A stretch of DNA of 64,000 nucleotides, from contig NC_043990.1 of assembly GCF_902150065.1 (NCBI RefSeq), positions 17,583,699 to 17,647,698 of the forward strand. The letters run 5' to 3'. Positions 31,679 to 42,747 of the stretch are shown in pieces. The notes under the pieces were generated by a model. The model was not told the DNA's origin and did not search any database. It saw nothing but the letters and a program-made list of their open reading frames with translations. Numbering within the stretch: the stretch's first letter is position 1; each line of letters begins with the position of its first letter. The position numbers and the translations under genes were made by a program. Origin of the DNA: Myripristis murdjan. Taxonomy: Eukaryota; Chordata; Actinopteri; Holocentriformes; Holocentridae.

Positions 31679-34600
31679 CTGAATTTTCCATGACCTTCCA
31701 TGAAAAAGATGAATTTTCTGTATAAACACTCCTCAGATTCAGAGGTTTATTCTGCGGGGCAAATGGCTGTAAGACAGTGAACACAGCACAATGGGGGAAA
31801 AAATTGTTTGGTGAATAACAAGTTACTGATTTTTCTTTTCAGTTGAGGTTGACTAAATTTGATGATGATAATTTATGAAATCCCAAGACCCATGGGATCC
31901 CTGTATAAAGACCCTTTTCGTAGTAGCTATTTTGACTTGAATAGCAAGTAAACACAGGTGTTACTAATGACATTAATTAAGTTTGTGCCAGGGCCCTGCT
32001 ATCATGCATGCTGATGCTGGCTCACTGGAAAAGTCTCTGGTACACTTACAATGAAACAGTGCCTTACTCAATAACATTGGTAACACCTGTGTTTACCCTG
32101 AAATTTCACATCAAGACAGCTACTGTGAAGGGCTGTTGATATCCAAATACGTAATGAACAAGCCACTAGACACTCATTAGCATCCAGTTGTCAAAAAAGC
32201 ATAAAATTGCACTAGAAAACAGAAACCACTCTAAAAGTGCATGGGATGGGTCCAAACAGCCTGATATCTTAAACCTGTGAAATTCCCAAACTTATGTTTC
32301 AGCCTATCATAAAGCACAGTGAAGCAGCACTTCAGTGAATACCTTAACTTTGTATTCCTTTTCACACATAATAAACGGCCAACACAAGAAAGAGGAGAAT
32401 GAGACCAAAAGTGGCCCTCACACACCGAGTCCTGTCTTTACTCACCAGTCAGAGGTGGAGACAGTGTAGTAGACAGGCGGCTGGGGGCTGCTGGAAAGGC
32501 AGCTAAGCTCTTCCAGGCCGCATGCCCCCATGTTGGAGAAGAGCAGCCAGTCCCCCACGTTGAGCTCAGGCAGGAGGCAGCGTTCCACCACCTGGTCCAG
32601 CTCATCCAGTGATGGGCCCCACAGGCTGCTGGGATACACCGCCTCCTCAGCACGCAGGACATGCTGGACAGAGGAAAGTAAGTCGGCATCATAAGCAAAG
32701 ACAACAGCCAGCTAGTTGGCAGATTGCCTTTTTGGTCAATTATATCACCGAAAAACAATGTGTAAAATGACCTTGTGAAATGTAACTCTTGAGGTCTGAC
32801 GCTGTCATTTCTGCACTATTATGGCACAGTATGTTTAAGTGCTATTCTTGTTTAGAGGTCATGGCTCACTATCAAAGACAAATCTGATCCTGCTTCCGAT
32901 CACTGCTCATAATGCATGGCCTCTTTTCCATTCAGCTAGAGTTGCTATCAGATGCTTGATTCAGCACTAAACGGGTTGAGCTCTGGGGTGGAGGCCTACT
33001 GACCTTGTGCACTGACGGGGCAGGGATGGAGCTTCCCAGCAGCTTGTGGCTAAACGAGCCGTACACACCCTCATTCATGTAGTACAGGAATTCAGGCTCC
33101 TCACTGGTGCTAAGCTCGTCTGAACAACAGAAGGTGACCATGTGAGAAATACAGAACATTGCACAGTACTTATAAACTGAAGAAAAATAAAAGTAAGAAG
33201 AGTCTGAGTTAGCTGGATGGGGTGAGAAAAAGAGAAGCCACCGAAAACAATTAGTATCTCACCTTGGGCTAAGCTGTCCCAGTGGTGGGTTACCACCTTC
33301 TTGCCAATCACACTGACAGCCAGGCTGAAAGCAGAGGCTACGTAGAAGCTGCCTGGCTGGGCCAGCACTTGCACACCAGACAGTGGGGAGAAGTAGGCAT
33401 CCAGCAGTGGCCTGACTGCACACTCAACCTGCAAACACACACACACACACACAACAGGTATAATACAGCAGCAGTACAGGGGGAGCAAGGGTAAAACAAC
33501 TTGGCCTTTGGACATACAGTATTTTCATTATTGTTCCTTCAGTTCTGTTTTACTTTTTAAGGGTGATTTCTTTGAAATGGTGAAAAAATTCTCATATGGT
33601 TAGTATCTAATAACATTTCAATGAACATGTAAGCAAGGCTGTTTGTTTACCTGTTTGAGCTGAAAATCTGAGCCAGTAAATCCACCACCAATATCCAGGA
33701 TGTTCATGCTGAAGCCCAGCTCCGCCTGAACAGAACCAAACAACAGTAACATCAGTCACTATCCTTGACAGAGTAGAGAGTTTCAAAGAGAAACAATCTC
33801 AGTAAACTGATCTTTACAGGGTTCCAACACATTTCAAAATTTAGGACATTTTCAGCATCTTCATTTCTTAACTGCATCTGAAGACTTTCAAGACATGAGA
33901 ATGATGCAATTAATCTGATTCTTGTCCATATTCCAGACCTATGAACAATCTCCATCTCTGCAACATGTTGTCTGTTATGAATGATACTGTAAGCGTATAT
34001 TCTCTCCCTGCACAGTTTAAGTCTGCAGTGCTCACCCCCATGTCAAACACAGCACGGGCATCCGACAGTGCATGGGTGTAGGCCTGCTGAAGCTCCTGGC
34101 AGGAGGGGGGGATGTGGAAAGTCACCCCCACCACCTGCACCCCCAGGTCCCTGGCCATCTCCAGCAGGTGTCGGCAGTTCTTCAGAGAGCAGCCAAAAGC
34201 CATACTGGTCTCCGCTGCGTGGGCCTCAGTGGTCAGCTGCAGCAGCAACCTGGGAGACACACAACAAATATAAGCCAGGGATAACATAACAAACATAAAA
34301 CTCATGTACTATGCAAAGTCAATGACCCCAAGACATTGAATAACACAGTGTGAGCTGCTATGTCAAGTCTAAGTCAAGACAAGTCTAAGTTCATTGACAC
34401 ATCAACAGATGTCCATGATTAATTCATCTGTGGCAGGACTCACACATTAGATCTGGAAAAGGTCAATATGATTGATCATTTTCCATTTTCGATTTTTGGG
34501 CCAAGGTTAAGATGGATTTATTTTCCTTAAAAGAGTAATTATATCTATCACATCTTTCCAGCTCTACAAAAGTGAGTAAAGATTAACAGGGAAAGAAACT

Positions 34601-35837
34601 GATGAAGCTGTCTTTGTTCACCTACTTTGCATTTGGGTGCAAGCGGGAGATCTTGCACAACTCAGCCTGGCTGTCACACAAGAGGTGCTGGACATTGTTC
34701 TTGGCAGCATGCTTGATGTGAGCCAGCTGCTTGCAAACACCAGACAGGATGATGTTTTCTGGTGGCACGCCATGCTCCAGTACCAGACTCATTTCAGCCT
34801 GGGTAAAGAACAGACACACGCCCTCAGATTATGAAGCAAGCAACAACGACCCAGAAAAATCTCAAAGCCTCATCAAACACATACAAAGGTTGAGTGTGTT
34901 ACATAAATCGAAAAGACAGCAGATATTACGTGACTAGCAATCAATTGAGTGCTTGTCATATAATTGCCCCAAAATGTCAAGTGCTTTCGTAAGAGGATGA
35001 GCCATTGTCCAGTGATGCTCGTAGCTCCCACATACTCACAAGACAAGAAATTACAACACAAACATACTATACACCTTGTATATCATTTTCCTTACAGTGA
35101 CAAGCCAACAAAGCCATCTGAATACAGTGAAACCAACAGCTTACCTTGTTGGTGCAGACGAACCCAAGGCCCAGGGAGGCTAGCACCTCGATGACTGCCG
35201 GGCTGTTGTTGCACTTGACGGGGTAGTAGGGCCGCAACTGTGGTGCCATGCTCTGCCAGCGTGTATGCTGCCGCATCAGGGCGCCCAAGTCGCCCACCAC
35301 AAAAGCACTCTTCTCCACCTGAGGACACAAGATGGTAACAAAGGCAGCACTGAGTACATTTATGTCACAGGGTAAAGCCATTGGCAGCTCTGTCAGGGGA
35401 GGAAATGTACCCTTTGGAATGAACAGTATACTGTTGCTGACCCTGTGATTGAACAAAAAAACTATTCTGGGACTCCAAGATGTGTTGAATGAATAGGGCT
35501 GGTAACACTACTGGGTCAGGATTACACTGCTTATACCCATACAATCCCTTCAGACTGACAAGGTTATTTTAACAGGGACCAAGAGGATTTATGTGTCTCA
35601 ACAATCAACAGGCGAAAAACAATATCAGATAAAGGGGTCGGGCGTCTTGTGAGTGGCCCATTGTTTTTACAAAGCACTTTGGCACCGAGCTGCAGTGGAG
35701 CAAATTTCAGTGAAAGGTCTGTGAGCTGTACTGACCAGAGCCTGCTCGCAGATGTGTCCATCAATGACATCTGCAAGGGTCACTCCTCCCTCCAGGAGTT
35801 CAATGATGTAGCTGGGTTTGTCAGTGAGTCCTTTCAT
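31474..35837 (-). CDS. azin1: azin1, antizyme inhibitor 1
   Basis: Nine coding exons on the minus strand: 35837-35736, 35318-35145, 34798-34626, 34249-34036, 33725-33651, 33428-33263, 33119-33004, 32663-32446 and 31549-31474, giving 437 residues (human 448). The protein is a catalytically dead relative of ornithine decarboxylase that binds antizyme, frees ODC and so raises polyamine levels. Marks are [29 protein letters not shown] (Lys69 retained), [16 protein letters not shown] where ODC has [15 protein letters not shown] and [13 protein letters not shown]. The end DWYEMQEAG..MKNF fits AZIN1 better than AZIN2. Residue 359 is Leu at the position of the ODC catalytic Cys360, and residue 368 is Arg where human AZIN1 has the edited Ser367. 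The start lies 99 nt into its exon (35936-35736). Introns hold an A run (31643-31676), a repeat piece near 33815 and AAGTC words near 34355. Confidence 0.95.
33815..33945. mobile_element. Fragment of TTCCAACAC/TTCCAGACC fish repeat
   Basis: TACAGGGTTCCAACACATTT at one side and CATATTCCAGACCTATGAAC at the other resemble the ends of the repeat family at 28727-29577. Only about 130 bp remain, in an azin1 intron. Confidence 0.4.
34355..34392. repeat. AAGTC-word repeat
   Basis: TCAAGTCTAAGTCAAGACAA and neighbouring copies, same word type as the repeats at 24648 and 41050. Confidence 0.4.
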
Positions 35838-36380
35838 CTCAACCGTAGTCCGCTAAGCCGACAATCATAAAGAACAGTGAAGCAAGTCACAGGGGTCACG
35901 ACTGAGCCAGTGGGGTCCTGCCGGTATGCAACAAACTGGAAAAAGACAGAAGTAGAGAGGAAAACATATCAATGAGTGAAGCTTACAGTACAGTAACCCA
36001 GACATGCAGACATGGCACTGATGAACGCAAATACATTTGTTTTTACAATCGATGCCTGTAAAATATGCATATTCTTTATCTAGAATGTGTGTGCTCAATC
36101 ATTTATTCAAAGCCACAGTAAAACTTCTTACACATGAGGAGCCTCACAAACTCCTGCCCAAGGATCAACACTTGATTTCCAAGGGACAATGTTTATCTAG
36201 CTTTAGTTTTAACTGATTTGCTTACTACGTATGAACCACAAAAACCATCCCATGCCCATTGCAGACATGTGAGATTACTCACACCTAGACCAACCAATTC
36301 TTCTCAAAACATGTTGACATCTGGATTTGTGTGGTTCTTTGCCACAAGTATGTGTGCAAACAAGGCACCCAGCTACTTAC

Positions 36381-36524
36381 ATGGACAAGTCAGGAGATGG
36401 ACCTGTCCCGCTATCAGCTAGGATCCCAAGGCGGCTCAGCGTTGAAGTCAAAGTGCTCCCGGTAAAGAGCCGCCCCTAGGCCTTCTGGATAGCGGTTATA
36501 CACCTGTGCAGAGACGGGTGAGCC
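36381..36524 (-). other. azin1 5' UTR exon 2
   Basis: Bounded on the minus strand by the CCTCCAG acceptor at 36525-36531 and a CAT|GTAAGT donor at 36381/36380. It carries the second part of the leader frame and joins the start-codon exon at 35936. Confidence 0.75.
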
Positions 36525-37507
36525 CTGGAGGACAAGATCATATAATTTTAGAATTTAATGCACAGAACAGAAACTTTGCCAAATTCAAGTCTAGCATAGA
36601 CAGAGCTGATACCATACATACACACTTATATACAACTGTCACACATGCTAGATTTCTTTTTTAACAAGGGAGAGCACACAGAGTGAAGCAGCTTTAGCTT
36701 TTCTGGCCAATCAACTTGGTCTCTTATAGGAATATCCGCTTTAATACGACTAAATTAAAGGCACTTTGGTCAAAACTTCACTGACATAATCGATACCTTA
36801 GGTAACTTGTCCGTTCGTTCACGTGGCTTTAGTCTGAACCCTATACACACGCTTTAATAATTAACTAAACTAAGAAAAGCAATCTAATTAGGCTAGTCGC
36901 TGATTCGCTATACACTTTAGTTCACGTTTTATTAATGGTCTTTTAAACTGCGCATGCGTTATGGTGGCTAAAATGATAACGGTAATAATACTGCAATGTA
37001 TCATCAAAACAAGCCATGGTCAGCCATATCCTGACAGATTCAATGTGTCACGACATCTCGGGGGTAAAAAGGACAAGTTCCTCTGGGAGAAGGAAACACC
37101 AGCGGCGCTGTTGACATTTCTCGGTGCCTGCGAGCTAGCCTGGCTAGTAACACCGACTACACGTCGCTATGAAACGAGCTACCATTAGTAGACACTTCGT
37201 TTGGTTTTATAGCCCTCACAACAAACCACCATTTTACCTGTCGTAGAGTATATGAAATAAACATTACTCCAGGGTGATAATGTCGTTTCTTAGTTAACGA
37301 AGACTTCCGAAAACACAGCAACACATCGTGGGCAAACCCCGCTGAGTGCAATGAATCGGCCTGTCATGTGTGGCAAGGCAGAAAGAGCAGCCCGCCATGT
37401 TACACCGCCAGCTGAACCCGAGAAATTCAAGCGGAGTGCTCCGTGGTACTTACGTGAGATAACGGCCAGAATGTTTTAGAAAATCGTCTTCTCTTTTTCG
37501 GCGGAAT
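36414..37507 (-). CDS. azin1 upstream reading frame (polyamine-responsive uORF)
   Basis: Spliced leader frame on the minus strand: 37507-37454, intron with GTAAGT donor, then 36524-36414 including stop TGA (36414-36416). It has no ATG. An ATT codon at 37505-37507 with A at -3 would give 54 residues starting PPKKRRRFSKTFWPLSH and ending NRYPEGLGAALYREHFDF then NAEPPWDPS. Antizyme inhibitor and ODC mRNAs of many animals are known to carry such a conserved leader frame with a non-AUG start and a Pro-Pro-Trp motif, whose translation represses the main frame when polyamines are high. The stop is 132 nt upstream of the main ATG in the spliced mRNA. The frame stays open 5' of the ATT, so the exact start is inferred from family knowledge. 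Confidence 0.85.
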
Positions 37508-37640
37508 TTTTAAAGAGTAGTGGGCACACCGATATAAGAAACAAAAAGGGCTATTTTTGCCATATGTTTGGACAACGGGTGAACGTCGGTTCGCTAGCTC
37601 TCTCTCTCTCTGTCTGTCTCTTCCTCGGCTGGTGGGTGGA
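37454..37640 (-). promoter_or_regulatory. azin1 first exon and promoter region
   Basis: The donor CAC|GTAAGT at 37454/37453 ends the first leader exon. Upstream on the minus strand lies a GAGA-rich stretch (CT-rich on + at about 37600-37624). The transcription start is not determined. Confidence 0.45.
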
Positions 37641-37875
37641 GAACTACTGGCGACGACGGGAACTGAAGGAGGTAATCAACGGCCTGGGGGGCGGGGCCTC
37701 CGAGTTCAGATGCACCAATCACCTTCGCCCGTTTTGGAGTAAATACCAAATATGTATTTCCGAATAACGCAGAGGACATGGTAGATCTGTTGTGTTTATT
37801 CAGGTTACATAACCCCAAAACTTTCCATAGGTGGTAGCCCGTTATTAATCGGTCATCTGTGTCCCTGCGGTTTTA

Positions 37876-37925
<50 letters not shown>
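37876..37925. repeat. (ATT)n microsatellite
   Basis: About 17 ATT units in the azin1-atp6v1c1 spacer. Confidence 0.95.
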
Positions 37926-37926
<1 letters not shown>

Positions 37927-38529
37927 TTGGAAGAGGGTAGCACTGAAATTACACTTGTTTACAGGTATATACTGTTGTACCTGCTGTAGTCTGATGAACT
38001 TAGAGCTACAGGGATACCAACTGCATAAACATGCGCACATTTCACACAATATAGTCACACTACTGGAAGTATGCAGTGTCCAAGAAGGGGCTTCTCGTAG
38101 AAAACAGCATGCAAGTTACCTACCATACATGCAAACAGAAAAAAAGTCACAGTAAGATTAAAAGTCTTACCTCAGGACAGGTCCCATTACCAAATTTCTT
38201 GTACACGCTGTAACAACAGTGCAGTAACACACATCTCTGGGTAGCTGAACCCATCAGACATTATCTACCGTCTGATTGCTGTAAAAATCAAGGGTGTGAC
38301 TGAAACTTTGTACCCGTGTGTAAAGTTGGACAGAACATAAGAGCTTTTGGAGCATGGAGATAGACTTTAGCTTTGTTAGTTTGTTTTGTTTAGTAAAATG
38401 TTCACTTACAGTATTTGACACAGCTTTAAATTCCTAGACAGTGTGAAGTGCAATTATGGAAATATGTGGATAACAAAACATGCAAATCTTTTATAGCAAC
38501 TAGATTTCTGTGAAATGACACATGCATAC

Positions 38530-38534
<5 letters not shown>

Positions 38535-38592
<58 letters not shown>
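38535..38592. repeat. (CA)n microsatellite
   Basis: About 29 CA units, nearly pure. Confidence 0.95.
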
Positions 38593-38594
<2 letters not shown>

Positions 38595-41049
38595 CCTATA
38601 TATAGACTTTTCTGATGAGGCAGAAGCACAGCCATTGTAGAAATGACATGCATCAAGGTTCACGCTGATAATATGCAAGAAAACAAGTCACTTAACATGA
38701 CTGGCTTGAAAGGTAATTGCTCACATTAATAAATCCTTTCTGGATGCATTAGCAGTTATTTAGATTTTCCTTTTTTTGAAATCTGCATTACAAACCTATC
38801 TGAGGTTGCAAAGATGCCAGCCGAGTCAAGCATTAACAAAACAATCATCTTAACTATGATAACTATGATGGTCTGCTTCCTGATATGGTGCGCGCTGAAG
38901 ATATTTCATCCCTGACAATACTTGTTTTCATCAAGTGTATTGTACTGTATTCCTCCATCCTTGAATACAGTTATGACTGTGAGACTATAAGGGGAGTTGA
39001 GAAAGTTACAGGACCAAATGCCTCTGAATCTTCTCACCTGGACAATCACACTGAATCACAACCTTTCCACAACCTTTGTGAATTTGACTCTGTGTGTGCT
39101 CCTTAATGGATTTTGAAGTTACATTATCAACATTGGGTTGACACTATAATCTGCCATTAATCTGCTGTTATTCTTGATTTGTACAGAACTGGAAATATAA
39201 GGAGAATAAACTATTTTTTTGGGCACTGCAAAAACACAACAACCAAAATGTCTCTGTGTCTCAGCAATGCCAGTACACTTGTTGAATCTCACTGTGTTCC
39301 CACCAGAATTTCAAGGAATGCAAGGGATTATTTCGATTTAGGAGCTTATTGAATATTTTGTTGATTAGTGTCTAAGCCTTTGACACATTCACTTTCAAAC
39401 ACTACATTACCCTATTCAAGTGTGAAAACTGAATGTTTTATGTAGTAAGATGTTGATGAGACAAAAACTCGCTGAACGTGGCGGTCAGGCGTTCAGCACA
39501 CCGCTGATGGAATGGCAAGAGAATGTATTTTTCCAGCATAAACCCTCCCTGCAGCCACCTCAGTTGTATACTTTATCTTTCTGTGGCATCAGAAATATGC
39601 TGTGTCTGTGACAGTTTATGTGTATTCAAAGATACCTTATCTCTGTTTTACGACGTCACATTAAGGGACACTGCGTTCACAAACAGTGTGGCCTAGAAAA
39701 CATTGGATTCTGAGCAGCGAGGGAAGCCCAGTGATGCAAGACACTCATAGTGTGAAGGCTGGAGGCGGCCTGGCCTTCTTTACTATGTTTAGAAACCAAG
39801 TGACTGGGTGAAATGTAAAGTTTGGAGCTGTTTGGTCATGCCAGTGGCCCTGATGTGTCAAACAGAGCATGATTAATTGATTAAAATGTCTCTCTGAGAA
39901 ATAATGACATTGTTATAGTTCATCGTAGGGACATTAGAAAGTTGATAATGAGGCACAGTGTTTTGTAAATGGTTTATCCAGAGTGTATGTACCACCATAT
40001 ATTTCATTACGAAGACTGTTGACATGCAAGCACTTTGCAGCTGGCCACCAAATTTATTCACTTATTTTTGGAGTCATCAACTGAACAACAGAGGGAAATG
40101 CTCAAATGAAGTAGTACTGATCTATGTTTGTCTATTTGTTTGATTTTCATGATTGCTTGGTAAATCTGAGATATGTTTATTGTTTGTAGGCTGGGCAGAA
40201 AGGAAGTATGCATAGACTGAGATTGTATTCAGTATCAAGATAATGCACATGATTCGCTGAGGATCTCAACCAGTTGAATTTGTGAGTACTAAAATAAGAA
40301 TCGCCTGTTTCCTAATGTGGATCCACTCAAAGGCAAAATTACTGTTAAGTTATGCAGTAAATGCATTTTCCCACAAGAGGTCAATGTTGAGAGGCACTGA
40401 GCTCTCAAAACAAACACTTGTGCTGCCTCCATGGACCGTCGGAAATATTGTGATGACTGTTGAAAGACAAATGTATAACAAAACACATCGATAAGACGTT
40501 TGAGCTTTGAACTTTGTTTCCTTAACAATTCATAAATTGATCTATGCCAGACTTAATGCAATTATTTAATAATTTATTTGACCTCTATCTGCTCTGTGTA
40601 TGCAAATTATTGCACTTCATCCATCAGCACACCCCATTTCAAGTCTATAACAAGTCTATAACCGTTATTTGATTAACTGATTAACTGTAAATTAATCAAC
40701 ATTAATTAGTTTTTGCGAACCCAAAGTAAAGTTGTACATCATACTGAGTTGTTGCTAAGTAGTCCCTTATTATTTCATCAATATCTTATGATTACTTCCC
40801 CTTTTGTGCCATCTCAAGTGATGAAGAAATATGGGAGTACCTTCTCTGGCTTACTAGCAGTTAGATACTCATTTGTTCTCCATTTCTTCTCTGGCAACTA
40901 CTCAAAATTTTTTATACCTTGTTGTTAAGTGCTAACTCCTAAGCCTTCCTTGTACCATCCAGTAGCCTGCAAGTGTATAGGTTAATTGCATGATTTTTCC
41001 ATCTTTGGCTGTGGAGAAGATAGATTATCAAGTCTTTCTGAGTCAAAAT

Positions 41050-41185
41050 TTTCAAGTCCAAGTGAAGTCACATCTCATTGGTGTTAAAGGTAAAGTCAAG
41101 TCTTTCCTGATTCTGTCCAGTCTAGTCTAAAGTAATCAAATTTGTGACTTGAGTCCAGATCAAGTCCAAGTCATGTGAGTCCAAA
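41050..41185. repeat. AAGTC-rich dispersed repeat
   Basis: Dense AAGTC and GAGTCC words (GTGACTTGAGTCCAGATCAA, CAAGTCCAAGTCATGTGAG) as in a common fish dispersed repeat; shares TCAAATTTGTGACTT with 24648-24712. Confidence 0.6.
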
Positions 41186-41399
41186 CCTGTTATAAATACC
41201 TTTTATTTGGGAAATAAGCATTTTCAGGAACTGTGGATGCTCAGTAGACGATGAGTACCCTGTATACACCAATACCTGATGTAAAACTTGATGAAGGAAG
41301 CATTTTGCTGATACAAACGAATGAAAATACATTTTGTTATCTTTAGTATATCTAATGTTGATATTTCGAACCGCACGCATTTCTGGAAACGGGATCTGT

Positions 41400-41600
41400 C
41401 GAGGAGCACGTGGAGGCAGCATTACGTGCAGTGGGATCAGCGCATGCGCAAAACCCCTGATCAGCTGACTGTGAGTGTGATGCTCTGTTGAAGGACCTCT
41501 GAGTCGAAAACCTGGTGTGATCTGAGCTATGCATCGGGAATTGTGACAGTTTTACTGCATTGCACCGTGTGGTCCGGACCCGAGGCCGGTGAGCGCATCG
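41400..41600 (+). promoter_or_regulatory. atp6v1c1 promoter and first noncoding exon
   Basis: A consensus NRF1 palindrome GCGCATGCGC lies at 41440-41449 and an E-box CACGTG at 41407-41412. The leader exon appears to end at 41600 before GTAAGT, and a CCTCAG acceptor at 42693-42698 opens the exon containing the start codon. CACGTG is the core of the TFEB (CLEAR) motif common in V-ATPase promoters, though the flanks here do not match the full consensus. Confidence 0.55.
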
Positions 41601-42202
41601 GTAAGTGTGAAAACAAACCGATTCCTGTGTCGTGACAGAGTCTGACTGCAATGCCAGTAAGCTTATGACAGCAAGCTAATGCCTGCTGTAGCCAGGTGAT
41701 GATCCTGGCAGAATCTGCTGTGTACCAGTAAATCTCTGTTGAATGATAATCTACACATTAACCCCATTGAACATACTCTCAGTCACTGTAATGGGAAGGA
41801 ATTGTGCACATCATGGCCTCACAACAGAGACACATGCTCACATGACAGGCAATCAGCAGCCAGGGGAGCTTATCTGTGTCCTCAGGCTGTAATTTTACAA
41901 TCTCTGCAACTCCGAGTGAGTGACAACTGCTATTTATGAGGAAGTCCTAACTTGGATGTGGATCAGAATAGGGACCAAAAAGAGGAAGACGTGGCTTAAC
42001 AATGTGACACTGATTCATCTAGAAATAATGATACTTCTCTCTTTGTCTTCTAGGACTGATTATACATAGCATTTATGTTTAAGATGCAAAATCAGGAGGT
42101 CCTTGGAGGGAGCGTATATCAAAAAGGACTCTGAATTGTAGATATACTCTGAGGACAGTTCATGGATTTGTAATTTATACTCTGCTTTTGATGTAGACCT
42201 TA

Positions 42203-42529
42203 AGGCTGGGGCAGTATATCATTATTATTTCAATATTATGATTTGAGACTATATAACATCTGGGAGTTTAGATATTATAACATCATGATATGGCATAACT
42301 GTTGTCTTTTTCTGGCTTTAAAGGCTGAATTAAAGGGAAAGGGATGCAGTTGTATGAACTTATCTGTCATGCTTGGTCATACTATCCAAATAAGTAATGA
42401 TTGTTCAGCAAAAATCTTGTATATAAATATCTTATTATAGCACCAGTAGTCATCCCTACAATGTCAGCACAATATTGATATTGAGGTATTTGGTCATGAT
42501 ATATGATTTTGCCCATATCACCCAGCCTG
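42203..42529 (+). mobile_element. Old non-autonomous DNA transposon (teleost GGCTGGG..ATAT family)
   Basis: Starts GGCTGGGGCAGTATATCATT and ends TTTTGCCCATATCACCCAGCCT, which are imperfect inverted repeats. Internal words (TTCTGGCTTTAAAGGCTGAA, TTGATATTGAGGTATTTGGT) match a fish repeat family I recognise, usually classed near hAT. No coding capacity; well diverged. It lies in the 5' intron of atp6v1c1. Confidence 0.75.
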
Positions 42530-42575
42530 AGTAGAACTTCATCAGTTTCCTACCATTTGTTTTGACTAGGTGGTA

Positions 42576-42576
42576 A

Positions 42577-42608
<32 letters not shown>
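42576..42608. repeat. (TAC)n microsatellite
   Basis: About eleven TAC/ACT units. Confidence 0.95.
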
Positions 42609-42747
42609 TTCATAATAATAATGATAGCAATGCCACTTTGCTCTCCACAAATGATGTATATCTAGTTAAAATATTTGTCACCTCTCCCCTTACCTCAGTG
42701 ACTGCCCTACATCAGAGGCCTGGTGGTCAAGCTCCCTGCCAGCAGCC

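Larger units (their letters stand above)
37930..41340. other. azin1-atp6v1c1 intergenic spacer
   Basis: Apart from the CA run at 38535-38592 and an AAGTC-rich repeat near 41050, I see no gene, RNA or transposon. The flanking genes are divergent, so both promoters border this spacer. Confidence 0.5.

Noticed and set aside
36961-37188. 75-codon + strand frame with hydrophobic start
   Set aside because: Lies in the azin1 5' intron, on the opposite strand, with no recognised family or promoter.
38426-38678. Overlapping frames with long Cys-Val runs
   Set aside because: Translation of the (CA)n microsatellite.
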